Positions 35,581-44,821 of a stretch of 64,000 nt of DNA are shown here, one piece after another. Numbering within the stretch: the first letter of the stretch is position 1; the number at the start of each line of letters is the position of its first letter. A program made the translations under genes and the position numbers. The notes beneath the pieces are model-generated. The model was not told the DNA's origin. It ran no database searches and saw nothing but the letters and a program-made list of their open reading frames with translations. This DNA comes from CBDCGJ01 sp965238305 (GTDB lineage Bacteria; Pseudomonadota; Alphaproteobacteria; GCA-2731375): the NCBI GenBank assembly GCA_965238305.1, contig CBDEHK010000001.1:4278001-4342000 (forward strand), read 5' to 3'.

Positions 35581-36957
35581 CTAGGCTAACTTTTGAACGT
35601 CCACGAGGGTCAGGTCGAGGGCGTTTTTCATGATATCAATGATGTCGTCGATTTGTGGTTTGCTCAGAATTAATGGCGGCGAGAAAATCATGCTGTCGTT
35701 TGTCGCCCGAATGACCAGCCCTTGCTCGAAAGCATGATCCCGACAGATCGTTCCAACATCGCCTTCCGGCGCAAACAGAGTACCGGTCATTTTATCTTTC
35801 ACCAATTCCACAGCAGCGACCAGGCCGACGCCGCGCACTTCGCCAACTAACGGATGGTCCGACAATTCCCGCAATCGTTTTTGCAGATAGGGGCCGGTGT
35901 CCTGACCGACCGTTTCAACGATCCCCTCTCGCTCCAAGATATCTATGTTCGCCAGCGCCACCGCCGCCGCGACGGGGTGGCCGGAATACGTGAAACCGTG
36001 GCTGAATTCACCGCCTTTATTGATTAAGACTTCCGCCACCCTGTCATGCACCATCACCGCCGAAATCGGCAAATACCCGGAACTCAGACCCTTCGCAATC
36101 GCCATTAAATCCGGTTTGATATCATAGGTGTCAGAGCCAAACCAATTGCCGGTGCGGCCAAAGCCACAAATGACTTCATCGGCGATGAGCAGGATACCGT
36201 ATTCATCGCAGATGCGCTGAATTTCTGGCCAATAGCTGTCGGGGGGCACAATCACGCCGCCGGCGCCCTGGATCGGCTCACCAATGAAGGCGGCGACTTT
36301 ATTAGGGCCAACTTCTTTGATCTTCTGCTCCAGCGCCCGTGCCGCTTTCAGACCGAATTCGGCCGGGCTCAGATCGCGCCCGAGGTGATACCAGTATGGT
36401 TGCATAATATGTTCGATCCCGGGGATCGGCAGGCCGCCCTGGACATGCATGAATGTCATCCCGCCCAAACTGGCCGACGCCATGGTGCTGCCGTGATAGG
36501 CATTGTCTCGGCTAATGATCACGGTGCGATCAGGTTCTCCCATCACATCCCAGTAGCGACGGACCATGCGAATGACCGTGTCGTTGGCTTCCGAACCTGA
36601 ATTAGCAAAGAATACATGATCCAGACCTGCAGGTGTCAGCGCCGCCAGTTTTCGTGCCAGCTCCGTCGTCGGCACGTTCGAACTTTGAAAAAAGGTGTTG
36701 TAATAAGGCAGTTCGCTCATTTGTGCCCGCGCCGCTTCGACCAGTTCGGGACGGCCATAACCGACATTGACGCACCACAAGCCGGCCATCGCATCCAGTG
36801 TGCGATTGCCTTCGGAATCCCAAATATAAACGCCTTCCGCCTTGGTCACGATGCGGGCGCCGCGCGCATTTAAATCTTTGCTGTCGGTGAATGGATGCAG
36901 ATGATGGCTACTATCCATTTCCTGCCAATAAGTCGTACCCTTATTACTTAAATCCAA
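35581..36957 (-). CDS. Class III PLP aminotransferase, probably polyamine:pyruvate (SpuC-like)
   Basis: A 458-residue fold-type I aminotransferase. The N-terminal HHLHPFTDSKDLNARGARI and the lysine region LMAIAKGLSSGYLPISAVM fit the omega-amino-acid and putrescine:pyruvate aminotransferases (SpuC family). The Schiff-base lysine is in AKGLS and the preceding aspartate in LIADEVICGFGRTG. Acting on putrescine it would give 4-aminobutanal, a route parallel to gamma-glutamylation. The start is a TTG at 36957 with a strong AGGAG about 7 bases upstream; the first ATG (36918) would remove a conserved N-terminal segment. A beta-alanine:pyruvate activity is an alternative. Confidence 0.85.
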   Translation of the reverse strand: MDLSNKGTTYWQEMDSSHHLHPFTDSKDLNARGARIVTKAEGVYIWDSEGNRTLDAMAGLWCVNVGYGRPELVEAARAQMSELPYYNTFFQSSNVPTTELARKLAALTPAGLDHVFFANSGSEANDTVIRMVRRYWDVMGEPDRTVIISRDNAYHGSTMASASLGGMTFMHVQGGLPIPGIEHIMQPYWYHLGRDLSPAEFGLKAARALEQKIKEVGPNKVAAFIGEPIQGAGGVIVPPDSYWPEIQRICDEYGILLIADEVICGFGRTGNWFGSDTYDIKPDLMAIAKGLSSGYLPISAVMVHDRVAEVLINKGGEFSHGFTYSGHPVAAAVALANIDILEREGIVETVGQDTGPYLQKRLRELSDHPLVGEVRGVGLVAAVELVKDKMTGTLFAPEGDVGTICRDHAFEQGLVIRATNDSMIFSPPLILSKPQIDDIIDIMKNALDLTLVDVQKLA

Positions 36958-36976
36958 AATCTATCTCCTGCAATAT

Positions 36977-38320
36977 TTATACATTGAGCAGCAAGTGCTC
37001 GCGTTCCCACGAACTGACAACGGTGTGAAAACTATCGAACTCGACCCGCTTGGCCTCACAAAAGGTGCGAATAAATCGATCGCCAATGAGGACCCGCAAA
37101 GCTTGGCAATGTTCCAGCACGTCAATCGCTTCCGACAAATGCGATGGCAACAAGGGACCGCGCCCATAGGCCAACCCGCTTTCTTCCGCGCTCGGTTCCA
37201 GTTGCTCGACGATGCCAAGATATCCGCAAAATAAACTGGTGGCGAAGGCTAGATACGGATTGGCATCAGACCCAGCCAGACGGTTCTCGATCCGTCTGTT
37301 TTCTGGCGATGAATTCGGCACCCGAATGCCGCAGCTTCGGTTATCACGTCCCCAAAGCACATTGATCGGCGCTTCATCATAGAAAAAGCGACGGTAGGAA
37401 TTCACGTTTGGCGCAAGCAATGATATCGCCGCCGGGCCATACTTCTGTAGCCCACCCAGGAAATACCGAAAGTTGTCGGTTTCTGCTCCCGCGTCATCAC
37501 TAAAAATATTCTTTCCGGTCTCAATATCTAAAATACTTTGGTGGATATGCATGGAACTGCCGGGTTCGTTCTGCATCGGACGTGCCATAAATGTTGCATA
37601 CATACCGTGTTTTAACGCTGTCTGGCGAACCGTGCGTTTAAACATGAAAACCTGGTCTGCCAAGGATAATGATTCGCCATGCATCAAATTTATTTCGATC
37701 TGCGCTGCACCCAGTTCATGGGCGACTGTATCGACGTCAATATTCTGCGCCTCGCTGTTATCATAAATGTCATTGATCACTGGATCAAATTCGCTCACCG
37801 CATCGATGCCATAACTTTGACGACCGGATTCCGGTCGACCATTGAACCCAATCGGTGGGCGTAGCACGTCATTGGGATCGCGGTTGGTCTCGACAAAATA
37901 GAATTCCAGTTCCGGCGCGACCACCGGCTTCCAGCCTTTGTCCGCAAATAGCGATAAGGCTCGGCGCAATATCTGTCGTGGTGAAATATCCACTGGCGCA
38001 CCGTCCGCATAGAAGCAGTCACAAATCACCTGCGCCGTCGGATTGTCGTACCAAGGCACCGGCTGAATGGTTGTAGGATCGACCCGCAAGATAACATCGA
38101 TATCGGTCGGCGAGACGACACTGACATCATCCGCCGGATAGTCCCCGGTCACAGTCTGGGCAAAAACAGATTCCGGTAGCCGATGCGCGTCATTTTCCAC
38201 GCCTACCAGAAATTTCTCCGTCGGAATTATTTTGCCGCGGGCAATACCATTCAAGTCCGGTACTACGCATTCAACTTCGTCAATATTCCGCACCCGACAC
38301 CATTCACGTAATCCCTTCAT
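36977..38320 (-). CDS. puuA: Glutamine-synthetase-family gamma-glutamylpolyamine synthetase (PuuA-like), copy 1
   Basis: A 447-residue protein of the glutamine synthetase superfamily. Typical elements are the beta-grasp start VECVVPDLNGIARGKI, the Glu ligands in APELEFYFVE and AAQIEINLMHGE, the ATP/metal loop GSSMHIHQS, and RIENRLAGSDANPYLAFA. It lacks the adenylylation loop of housekeeping GlnA. In context it would ligate glutamate to putrescine with ATP. It is the first gene of the minus-strand polyamine operon, 19 bases before the aminotransferase gene. The second GS-like gene lies divergently across 260 bases. The symbol is by context and family, not by proof. Confidence 0.8.
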   Translation of the reverse strand: MKGLREWCRVRNIDEVECVVPDLNGIARGKIIPTEKFLVGVENDAHRLPESVFAQTVTGDYPADDVSVVSPTDIDVILRVDPTTIQPVPWYDNPTAQVICDCFYADGAPVDISPRQILRRALSLFADKGWKPVVAPELEFYFVETNRDPNDVLRPPIGFNGRPESGRQSYGIDAVSEFDPVINDIYDNSEAQNIDVDTVAHELGAAQIEINLMHGESLSLADQVFMFKRTVRQTALKHGMYATFMARPMQNEPGSSMHIHQSILDIETGKNIFSDDAGAETDNFRYFLGGLQKYGPAAISLLAPNVNSYRRFFYDEAPINVLWGRDNRSCGIRVPNSSPENRRIENRLAGSDANPYLAFATSLFCGYLGIVEQLEPSAEESGLAYGRGPLLPSHLSEAIDVLEHCQALRVLIGDRFIRTFCEAKRVEFDSFHTVVSSWEREHLLLNV

Positions 38321-38402
38321 GCTGCCATCCTTCGTCCGTCAAATTCCCGACCTTCACGCTCACGACGGCAACAGGCAACAGCGAAAACGGGTGATTTAGT
38401 CG

Positions 38403-38426
38403 TAGCGTGCATAATTTCGCACGCTA
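38403..38426. promoter_or_regulatory. Inverted repeat between the two divergent GS-like genes, candidate operator
   Basis: TAGCGTGC (38403-38410) and GCACGCTA (38419-38426) are perfect 8-base inverted arms around an 8-base AT-rich spacer. It lies in the shared 260-base promoter region of the two PuuA-type genes, where a repressor could control both directions. The XRE-cupin regulator encoded at 41219-41779 is the natural candidate to bind it, but nothing in the sequence proves that. A perfect TTGACA also occurs at 38502-38507 upstream of the plus-strand gene, without a convincing -10 at the right spacing. Confidence 0.4.
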
Positions 38427-38580
38427 TCACAATAAAAAATCAATATTCAAAAGATTTTCCGTCCCTACATTATCAAAACGTAAATTATATTGCACACCTT
38501 CTTGACAGGTTCGGTTTGCTCGGCCACCATAGCGATAATCCTGTGGCAGCCCAAACGGCAATCATATTAGGCTTAGCGTG

Positions 38581-39942
38581 ATGGCCAAAGCAATCCAAGT
38601 CAGCAGTCCTGAAAAATTTCTCGCAGATCATCCAGCGATCACTTTGATCGAGCTATTGTTGCCGGACAATAACGGAATTTTACGCGGCAAACGCATTACC
38701 GTCGATAAACTGCGTTCGGTCATGGCGGACGGAATTCTGTTACCCGGCTCGACTTTTGGCCTCGACAGCACGGGCAGCAATATCGAAGAAAGCGGCTTGG
38801 TTTGGGAAGACGGCGACGCCGACCGCATTTGTCGTCCAGTCGCTGGCAGCCTGTCGCCTGTCCTTTGGCAAGAGAACCTGGGTCAGATGCTGCTCGCGAT
38901 GTATGAAGCCGATGGGAATTCTTTTTTTGCCGACCCACGGCATGTGTTGGCAGCAATTGTACAGATGTTCACCGATATCGGTCTTTTCCCGGTAACCGCG
39001 ATGGAATTGGAATTCTATTTAGTCGATCAACAGGCAACACCGGACGGCTATCCGCTGCCGCCAATATCGCCGGCAACGGGTCTGCGGGAAAAAGCGACGC
39101 AAGTCTATGGCATTGATGCCTTACATGATTATGGCGCCTTCATGAATGACGTGGCGGCGGCAGCAAAATTACAGAATATACCAGCAGACACCATGGTGGC
39201 GGAATACGCGCCTGGTCAATTTGAAGTCAATCTGCAGCACGTCGACAATGCGATTACCGCCGCGGATCAGGCGATCCTGTTGAAACGTGTCGTTAAAAAT
39301 GTCGCCCGACAACATGCGATGGAAGCCACTTTTATGGCCAAACCGTTTGCCGGGCAGTCCGGCAATGGCGCCCATGTTCATGTCAATATCCTGGACGATA
39401 ATGGTCAGAACATCTTTGCCGACGAAACGCTCAATGATCCATTGCGTTTTGCTATCGGTGGATTACAGGAATGCATGGCCGAAACCATGCTGGTTGTTCT
39501 GCCGAATGCCAATTCCTATAAAAGACTGGAAGCGGGAACTTACGCGCCCCTGGCGCCGACTTGGGGTGAAAACAATCGTACCGTGGCTTTGCGGATCCCG
39601 GCCGGTTCTGCCCAGGCCCGCCGGATTGAACATCGCGTGGCTGGTGCGGACGCCAATCCATACCTGGTGATGGCGGCGGTTCTGGCCGGTATTCACCACG
39701 GATTGACCATGAAATGCACGCCAAGCGAAATGGCGACGGGCAATGCCTATGAACAATTTCCGCCTACTCTTCCCTGTTTCCCTGAAGCCGTATTTGCAGC
39801 CTTCGATCAAGGGCGAATTCTACAACGTTATTTCGGCGCGGAATTCTGCCGGGTCATGCGGACCTGTCGACAAGTGGAGTTGGCACGGTTTGCGAAGCAA
39901 ATTTCGCCTCTGGAACACGAGTGGTATTTGCGGATTGTCTAG
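38581..39942 (+). CDS. Glutamine-synthetase-family gamma-glutamylpolyamine synthetase (PuuA-like), copy 2
   Basis: A 453-residue GS-superfamily protein, clearly diverged from copy 1. Key elements are LLLPDNNGILRGKRI near the start, the Glu ligands in TAMELEFYLVD and PGQFEVNLQH, GNGAHVHVNI in place of the usual metal/ATP loop, and RIEHRVAGADANPYLVMAA. The ATG at 38581 is chosen; an overlapping GTG three bases upstream is also possible. It begins the plus-strand unit with the oxidase (2 bases later) and the regulator. Two such enzymes may use different amines (putrescine, cadaverine, spermidine, ethanolamine). Which one is the true PuuA is not decidable here. Confidence 0.82.
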   Translation: MAKAIQVSSPEKFLADHPAITLIELLLPDNNGILRGKRITVDKLRSVMADGILLPGSTFGLDSTGSNIEESGLVWEDGDADRICRPVAGSLSPVLWQENLGQMLLAMYEADGNSFFADPRHVLAAIVQMFTDIGLFPVTAMELEFYLVDQQATPDGYPLPPISPATGLREKATQVYGIDALHDYGAFMNDVAAAAKLQNIPADTMVAEYAPGQFEVNLQHVDNAITAADQAILLKRVVKNVARQHAMEATFMAKPFAGQSGNGAHVHVNILDDNGQNIFADETLNDPLRFAIGGLQECMAETMLVVLPNANSYKRLEAGTYAPLAPTWGENNRTVALRIPAGSAQARRIEHRVAGADANPYLVMAAVLAGIHHGLTMKCTPSEMATGNAYEQFPPTLPCFPEAVFAAFDQGRILQRYFGAEFCRVMRTCRQVELARFAKQISPLEHEWYLRIV

Positions 39943-39944
39943 TC

Positions 39945-41219
39945 ATGTATGAAACGCGACCGGATTCCTATTACACGGCCTCAGCCAACAATTATTCCGG
40001 ATATCCCAAGTTGGCTGGGGACCATAGTTGCGATGTCTGCATCGTTGGTGGCGGCATGACCGGCGCGTCGTCAGCCCTGCACCTGGCGGAACGCGGCTAC
40101 AAAGTGATCCTAATCGAAGGACGCCAAATTGGTTGGGGTGCATCAGGGCGCAACGGTGGACAGGCGATCATCGGCTACAACAGATTACCATCCGAGATGC
40201 GTAAACTGCTTGGCGATGACGATACCAACAAACTTTGGCAACTTGGCGGCGAAGCCATGACGCAATTGCGCCAGCGGATCGCGCAGCATGACATCGCCTG
40301 CGATTGGGCGGATGGGCATTATCACGTTGCATTAAAAAAACGCCACGACCGGGAACTAGCGGCGCTGCAGGAAGAATATGAAGCAATGGGTTATATGGGC
40401 TGTTCGCTTCATGTCGGTGACGATCTACGCCAGCGTATCGGCAGTCCAAGTTACACGTCAGCTCTCTACGATCCCCATAGCGGCCATTTGCACCCCTTGA
40501 ATTACACACTTGGTCTGGCCGGCGCTGCGTCGGCGGCAGGTGCGAAACTATACGAAAACACGCCTGCATTGTCGGTCCAACCAGGCGACAGTCCGCGGGT
40601 CAAAATTCCTAACGGTGAAATCCGCGCCAAGCAAATCATTCTTTGCGCGAACGCCTATGTGGAAAATTTGAATGAGAAGATCAGCGATAAGATAATGCCG
40701 GTCGGCACCTATATTGTCGCTACCGAGCCATTAGGCCAGGAACAAGCGAGCGGCCTGATCCGCAACAATGCGGCGGTGGAGGATGTCAATTTTGTGCTGA
40801 ACTATTTTCGCTTGTCGGCGGACCGCCGTATGCTTTTTGGCGGACGGGTCAGTTATTCGAAATTCGCGCCGGTCATTATTCGCCGTGCCATGGGAGCAAC
40901 CATGGTGAAATTCTACCCGCAGCTAAGGGAAACAAGGATCGACTATGCCTGGGGCGGGAACGTTGCGATCACCGCCAACCGCCTGCCGCATTTCGGTCGT
41001 ATCGCCAAAAACACTTATTTCGCCCATGGGTTTTCCGGTCACGGCGTCGGGTTGACCGGGCTTGCCGGAAAGTTAATGGCGGAAGCCATCGCCGGCACGG
41101 CGGAACGTTTCGATGTGTTCGAGCGCATTCCGCATATGAGATTTTACGGCGGCAAATTATTTCGGACGCCGGCCTTGGTGCTGGCGATGGCCTATTACCG
41201 GATTAGGGACATGCTGTGA
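39945..41219 (+). CDS. puuB: FAD-dependent gamma-glutamylputrescine oxidase-like enzyme (PuuB type)
   Basis: A 424-residue FAD oxidoreductase of the DAO family. The N-terminal YYTASANNYSGYPKLAGDHSCDVCIVGGGMTG matches PuuB/OrdL proteins, with the FAD motif CIVGGGMTGASSALHLAERG near residue 30. Near the C-terminus is FAHGFSGHGVGLTGLAGKLMAEAI. It would oxidise the gamma-glutamylated polyamine to an aldehyde with H2O2 release. The start at 39945 comes right after the GS-like stop; an upstream in-frame ATG lies inside that gene and is rejected. Its stop overlaps the regulator start (TGATG). Confidence 0.86.
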   Translation: MYETRPDSYYTASANNYSGYPKLAGDHSCDVCIVGGGMTGASSALHLAERGYKVILIEGRQIGWGASGRNGGQAIIGYNRLPSEMRKLLGDDDTNKLWQLGGEAMTQLRQRIAQHDIACDWADGHYHVALKKRHDRELAALQEEYEAMGYMGCSLHVGDDLRQRIGSPSYTSALYDPHSGHLHPLNYTLGLAGAASAAGAKLYENTPALSVQPGDSPRVKIPNGEIRAKQIILCANAYVENLNEKISDKIMPVGTYIVATEPLGQEQASGLIRNNAAVEDVNFVLNYFRLSADRRMLFGGRVSYSKFAPVIIRRAMGATMVKFYPQLRETRIDYAWGGNVAITANRLPHFGRIAKNTYFAHGFSGHGVGLTGLAGKLMAEAIAGTAERFDVFERIPHMRFYGGKLFRTPALVLAMAYYRIRDML

Positions 41220-41779
41220 TGGAAAAAAATATGACCATCGATGTCGGCACCCGCCTGAAAGCAATTCGTGAAGCACGCGGTTTCTCCCAACGCGAATTGG
41301 CGCGCCGCGCCGGTGTCACCAACAGCACAATATCCGGCATTGAACAAAACCGTGTCAGCCCCTCTGTCGACAGTCTTAAAAAAGTTTTGAACGGCATTCC
41401 GATTGGTTTGATCGACTTTTTCACCATGGAAATGGGCGAACAGGAAAAAATCTTTTTCGCCAAAGATGAATTAGTGGAGATGTCCGACGGCACTATGTCT
41501 TTACGATTGGTGGGAGCCACCCGGAAAACCCGCAACCTGCGAGTGCTGCAGGAGATTTATCCACCTCATAGCGGCACCGGAGACACGATGATCGTTCACA
41601 AAGGCGAGGAGGCCGGCATCGTCGTCCGCGGTCGATTGGAAGTCATCGTCGGAGCGGAAAGCCGGGTCCTGGGCCCAGGAGAAGCTTATTACATCAACAT
41701 GGAGGTCCCCCATCGGTTTCGGAATCCCTTCGATGAAGAATGCGAAATGATCAGCGCCGCCACGCCGCCATCTTTCTGA
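41219..41779 (+). CDS. puuR: XRE-family regulator with cupin domain (PuuR-like)
   Basis: A 186-residue regulator. Residues about 8-65 form an XRE helix-turn-helix (LKAIREARGFSQRELARRAGVTNSTISGIEQNR). Residues about 110-182 form a cupin_2 ligand domain (GEEAGIVVRGRLEVIVG, then GEAYYINMEVPHRFRNP). This is the architecture of PuuR, the polyamine-responsive repressor. It is coupled to the oxidase gene through TGATG. It most likely controls the two divergent polyamine units, for which the inverted repeat at 38403-38426 is a candidate site. The family call is strong; the target is inferred. Confidence 0.85.
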   Translation: MEKNMTIDVGTRLKAIREARGFSQRELARRAGVTNSTISGIEQNRVSPSVDSLKKVLNGIPIGLIDFFTMEMGEQEKIFFAKDELVEMSDGTMSLRLVGATRKTRNLRVLQEIYPPHSGTGDTMIVHKGEEAGIVVRGRLEVIVGAESRVLGPGEAYYINMEVPHRFRNPFDEECEMISAATPPSF

Positions 41780-41797
41780 AAGGTTGCTAAAGCGTTA

Positions 41798-43102
41798 TTA
41801 TTTTTCCGGGATCAACCCGCGGGGACTGAATCGCAAGACCAATAACAGGATCAGGCCCATGGTCAATAGGCGCATATGCGCCGCGCTATCGATTAGATGT
41901 TTACGCAGACCGCTGCCTTCCGGCAGACCGGAGGTTATAAGGTCCATCAGCCACAGACCCACTGGTTCCGCTTCGATCCAGCAGAACCAGATCAGGAAAC
42001 CACCGAGGACCGAGCCCAGATTGTTGCCGGAACCGCCGACAATTACCATTACCCAAATGATGAAGGTGAACCGCAGCGGTTGATAGGATGCCGGTGTGAA
42101 TTGGCCATCCAACGTCGTCAGCATCGCCCCGGCGATACCAATTACAGCAGAGCCGAGGACAAAGACCTGTAGATGACGCCCGGTAATATTCTTTCCCATC
42201 GCGGCGGCAGAGGTTTCGTTGTCGCGGATCGCCCGCATCATCCTTCCCCAAGGTGAATTCAATGCGCGTTCGGAAAACCACAACAAAATCAGCAGAACGC
42301 CAGCAAACAGACCGGCATAACAAAGTTTCACAAAAATCGACGATAGGTCGATGGGCGACATGCCCAAAGTGACAGCCCAATCTTGAAACCATAGCGCTTG
42401 TTGTAGGTCGACTTCGTATGGTACCGGGCGTGGCAGACCACTGACATTCTTGACCCCGCGGGTCAGCCAATCTTCGTTTTTCAGGACCGCGACGATGATT
42501 TCGGAAATCCCAAGGGTGGCAATGGCAAGATAGTCGGATCGCAAGCCAAGCGCTATCTTGCCAATGATCCAGGCGACACCGGCGGCCAAGAAACCGCCAA
42601 CGATCCAAGATACTAAGATGGGTAAATGAAATCCCCCTAAATATCCGGTCTTTGCCGGTTCCACCGCTTCAATCGCCTCAACCGCCGGATCGAAAAAGGC
42701 GCGGGCGGAGAAATAACCAACCACGATGACAATGACCAACCCGGCCTTTCTCACCGCGCCTTTGGGTAAACGCTTAACCGCAAAGATCGCCGCGCCGATG
42801 GTGAGCAAGATAATAACCAAGGCGATAAAGACGTCACTACCGCCTGCCTGCCAGGCTTCCGCCACCGGTGGAGCGGAGATCAGAACTCCGGCCAACCCGC
42901 CCAACGCCGCAAATCCCATCACCCCGACGTTAAAAAGACCGGCATAGCCCCACTGAATATTGACACCGAGCGCCATGATGGCGGAGATCAGACAGAGATT
43001 TAGGATAGCCAAAGAAAGCGACCAACTTTGCGCCAAGCCGACAATCAGCAGTAGCGCGAACATCAGCGCGAACATTGAATAAGCGCACAGGTTTCCGTTC
43101 AT
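41798..43102 (-). CDS. livM: Branched-chain amino-acid-type ABC transporter permease (LivM)
   Basis: A 434-residue inner-membrane permease with a long N-terminal region and about ten helices. The conserved LivM segment ALGVNIQWGYAGLFNVGVMGFAALG lies near residue 45, LGLRSDYLAIATLGISEIIVAVLKNEDWLTRG in the middle, and WGRMMRAIRDNETSAAAMGKN later. It forms the channel with LivH. Its ATG overlaps the LivH stop as ATGA. Transported compounds of this family range from leucine to amides, urea and aromatic acids, so leucine is not assured. Confidence 0.92.
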   Translation of the reverse strand: MNGNLCAYSMFALMFALLLIVGLAQSWSLSLAILNLCLISAIMALGVNIQWGYAGLFNVGVMGFAALGGLAGVLISAPPVAEAWQAGGSDVFIALVIILLTIGAAIFAVKRLPKGAVRKAGLVIVIVVGYFSARAFFDPAVEAIEAVEPAKTGYLGGFHLPILVSWIVGGFLAAGVAWIIGKIALGLRSDYLAIATLGISEIIVAVLKNEDWLTRGVKNVSGLPRPVPYEVDLQQALWFQDWAVTLGMSPIDLSSIFVKLCYAGLFAGVLLILLWFSERALNSPWGRMMRAIRDNETSAAAMGKNITGRHLQVFVLGSAVIGIAGAMLTTLDGQFTPASYQPLRFTFIIWVMVIVGGSGNNLGSVLGGFLIWFCWIEAEPVGLWLMDLITSGLPEGSGLRKHLIDSAAHMRLLTMGLILLLVLRFSPRGLIPEK

Positions 43103-44112
43103 AACGCCTTGCCCCTAAACAAGCCGGTGGGTTTTATCAGTAATACCAGAACCAAAATCATGAACGACACTGCGAACTTATAGTCGGTCGACAAGAGCTG
43201 CACCAACCCTTCGGGCGCCCAATCCGCCGGCAAGGTATAGGTGAGGAACTTTTTATAGGCATAAGTCACGGTGACTTCGGAAAAGGCGATGACAAAACCA
43301 CCGGCAATGGCGCCTAAAGGATTGCCCAAGCCGCCGACAATGGCGGAAGCGAAAATCGGCAGCAGCAGTTGGAAATAGGTAAAGGGCTTGAAACTTTTAT
43401 CCAGGCCATAGAGCACGCCAGCGATGGTCGCCAAGGTCGCCGCCAACATCCAAGTGATCAGGACGACACGTTCAGGGTTAATGCCGGAAAGAAGGGCCAG
43501 ATCTTCGTTGTCTGAATATGCCCGCATGGATTTTCCGGACCGGGTACGGTTTAGGAACCAGAACAGCGCGATTACGACAATCACTGCGGTGGTGATTGTC
43601 AGCGCCTGGCTGGTTTTGAAGGCAACGCCTTCATTTAGCCCGGTCAATTGTTTGAATTCCCGCGCCTTCATAATGAAACGTTCGCCGTCGGCGAAGCGTT
43701 GATCGTTGGGGCCGATGATAAAGCGGACCAAACCATTGATCACAAACATCACACCAACGGATGCGATTAGGAAAATCACAGGTGGGGATTTTTTCTGTCG
43801 ATAGAACTTATAAACTAAGCGATCTGCGGTTAGGCACAGGACGATAGTCCCGGCGATCCCAAACGGCAAGGCCAGCAGCGCCGTTGGCAAGGGCCCAAAG
43901 GACACCCCCCAAGACTGCAATAACCAAGTCGCCAGTATTGTCACCATGGTCCCGAACGCCATCGTGTCACCATGGGCAAAATTGGAAAACCGCAAGATCC
44001 CATAGACCAAAGTGACACCGAGCGCACCCAAAGCGAGCTGGCTGCCGTAAGCCATACCGGGCACAATAACAAAGTTCGACAAAAGGATGAACGCGTTGAG
44101 GATACCTTCCAT
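43099..44112 (-). CDS. livH: Branched-chain amino-acid-type ABC transporter permease (LivH)
   Basis: A 337-residue permease with about eight helices. Family signatures are LALGALGVTLVYGILRFSNFAHGDTMAFG near residue 30 and GLGNPLGAIAGGFVIAFSEV near residue 270. It pairs with LivM. It starts 4 bases after the LivF stop and overlaps LivM, so the five liv genes form a single minus-strand operon. Confidence 0.92.
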   Translation of the reverse strand: MEGILNAFILLSNFVIVPGMAYGSQLALGALGVTLVYGILRFSNFAHGDTMAFGTMVTILATWLLQSWGVSFGPLPTALLALPFGIAGTIVLCLTADRLVYKFYRQKKSPPVIFLIASVGVMFVINGLVRFIIGPNDQRFADGERFIMKAREFKQLTGLNEGVAFKTSQALTITTAVIVVIALFWFLNRTRSGKSMRAYSDNEDLALLSGINPERVVLITWMLAATLATIAGVLYGLDKSFKPFTYFQLLLPIFASAIVGGLGNPLGAIAGGFVIAFSEVTVTYAYKKFLTYTLPADWAPEGLVQLLSTDYKFAVSFMILVLVLLIKPTGLFRGKAL

Positions 44113-44116
44113 CGCG

Positions 44117-44821
44117 TCAACCCCCTAAGAACGCTTTGCGAACTTCGGGATTGGCCATCAGCGCCGCGCCGGTATCGGTGTAGCGGTTGCGCCCCTGCAC
44201 CAGCACATACCCTTTGTCGGCAATATTCAGGGCCTGACGGGCATTCTGTTCAACCATCAGGATGGCGATGCCGGTCTTCGCCACTTCGATGATGCGATCG
44301 AATAACTCGTCCATCACGATCGGGGATACACCGGCGGTTGGTTCATCCAGCATCAATAATTTTGGTTGCGTCATCAGGGCCCGCCCAACTGCGACCTGCT
44401 GGCGTTGGCCACCGGACAGTTCCCCTGCCACTTGTTGACGTTTTTCTTTCAGGATCGGAAATAGGTCAAACACCTGCGCCATGGTTTCGCCAATGCCGTC
44501 CTCACGGATAAAAGCCCCCATTTCCAGGTTCTCTTCCACCGACATCGAAACGAAGACATTGTTGTTCTGCGGGACAAAGCCCATTCCTTTGGCGACGCGC
44601 GCTTGTGGGCTCAAGCCGGTGATATCTTCACCAGCCAGTCGCACCACGCCTTCACGGACGTCCAGCATGCCAAAAATGGCTTTCATGGCCGTCGATTTGC
44701 CGGCGCCATTCGGGCCAACGATAACCGCGATCTCACCCTTGTCGACGTCAATGGTACAGTCATGCAGGATATCGGCCCCACCATACCCGCCAGTCATATG
44801 CTCACCGATCAAGAAACTCAT
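44117..44821 (-). CDS. livF: ABC transporter ATP-binding protein (LivF)
   Basis: A 234-residue ATPase. Walker A is VGPNGAGKST, the signature is LSGGQRQQVAVGRALM and Walker B is LLMLDEPTAGVSP. The length and the ending (RYTDTGAALMANPEVRKAFLGG) are typical of LivF. The ATG overlaps the LivG stop as ATGA. Confidence 0.93.
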   Translation of the reverse strand: MSFLIGEHMTGGYGGADILHDCTIDVDKGEIAVIVGPNGAGKSTAMKAIFGMLDVREGVVRLAGEDITGLSPQARVAKGMGFVPQNNNVFVSMSVEENLEMGAFIREDGIGETMAQVFDLFPILKEKRQQVAGELSGGQRQQVAVGRALMTQPKLLMLDEPTAGVSPIVMDELFDRIIEVAKTGIAILMVEQNARQALNIADKGYVLVQGRNRYTDTGAALMANPEVRKAFLGG

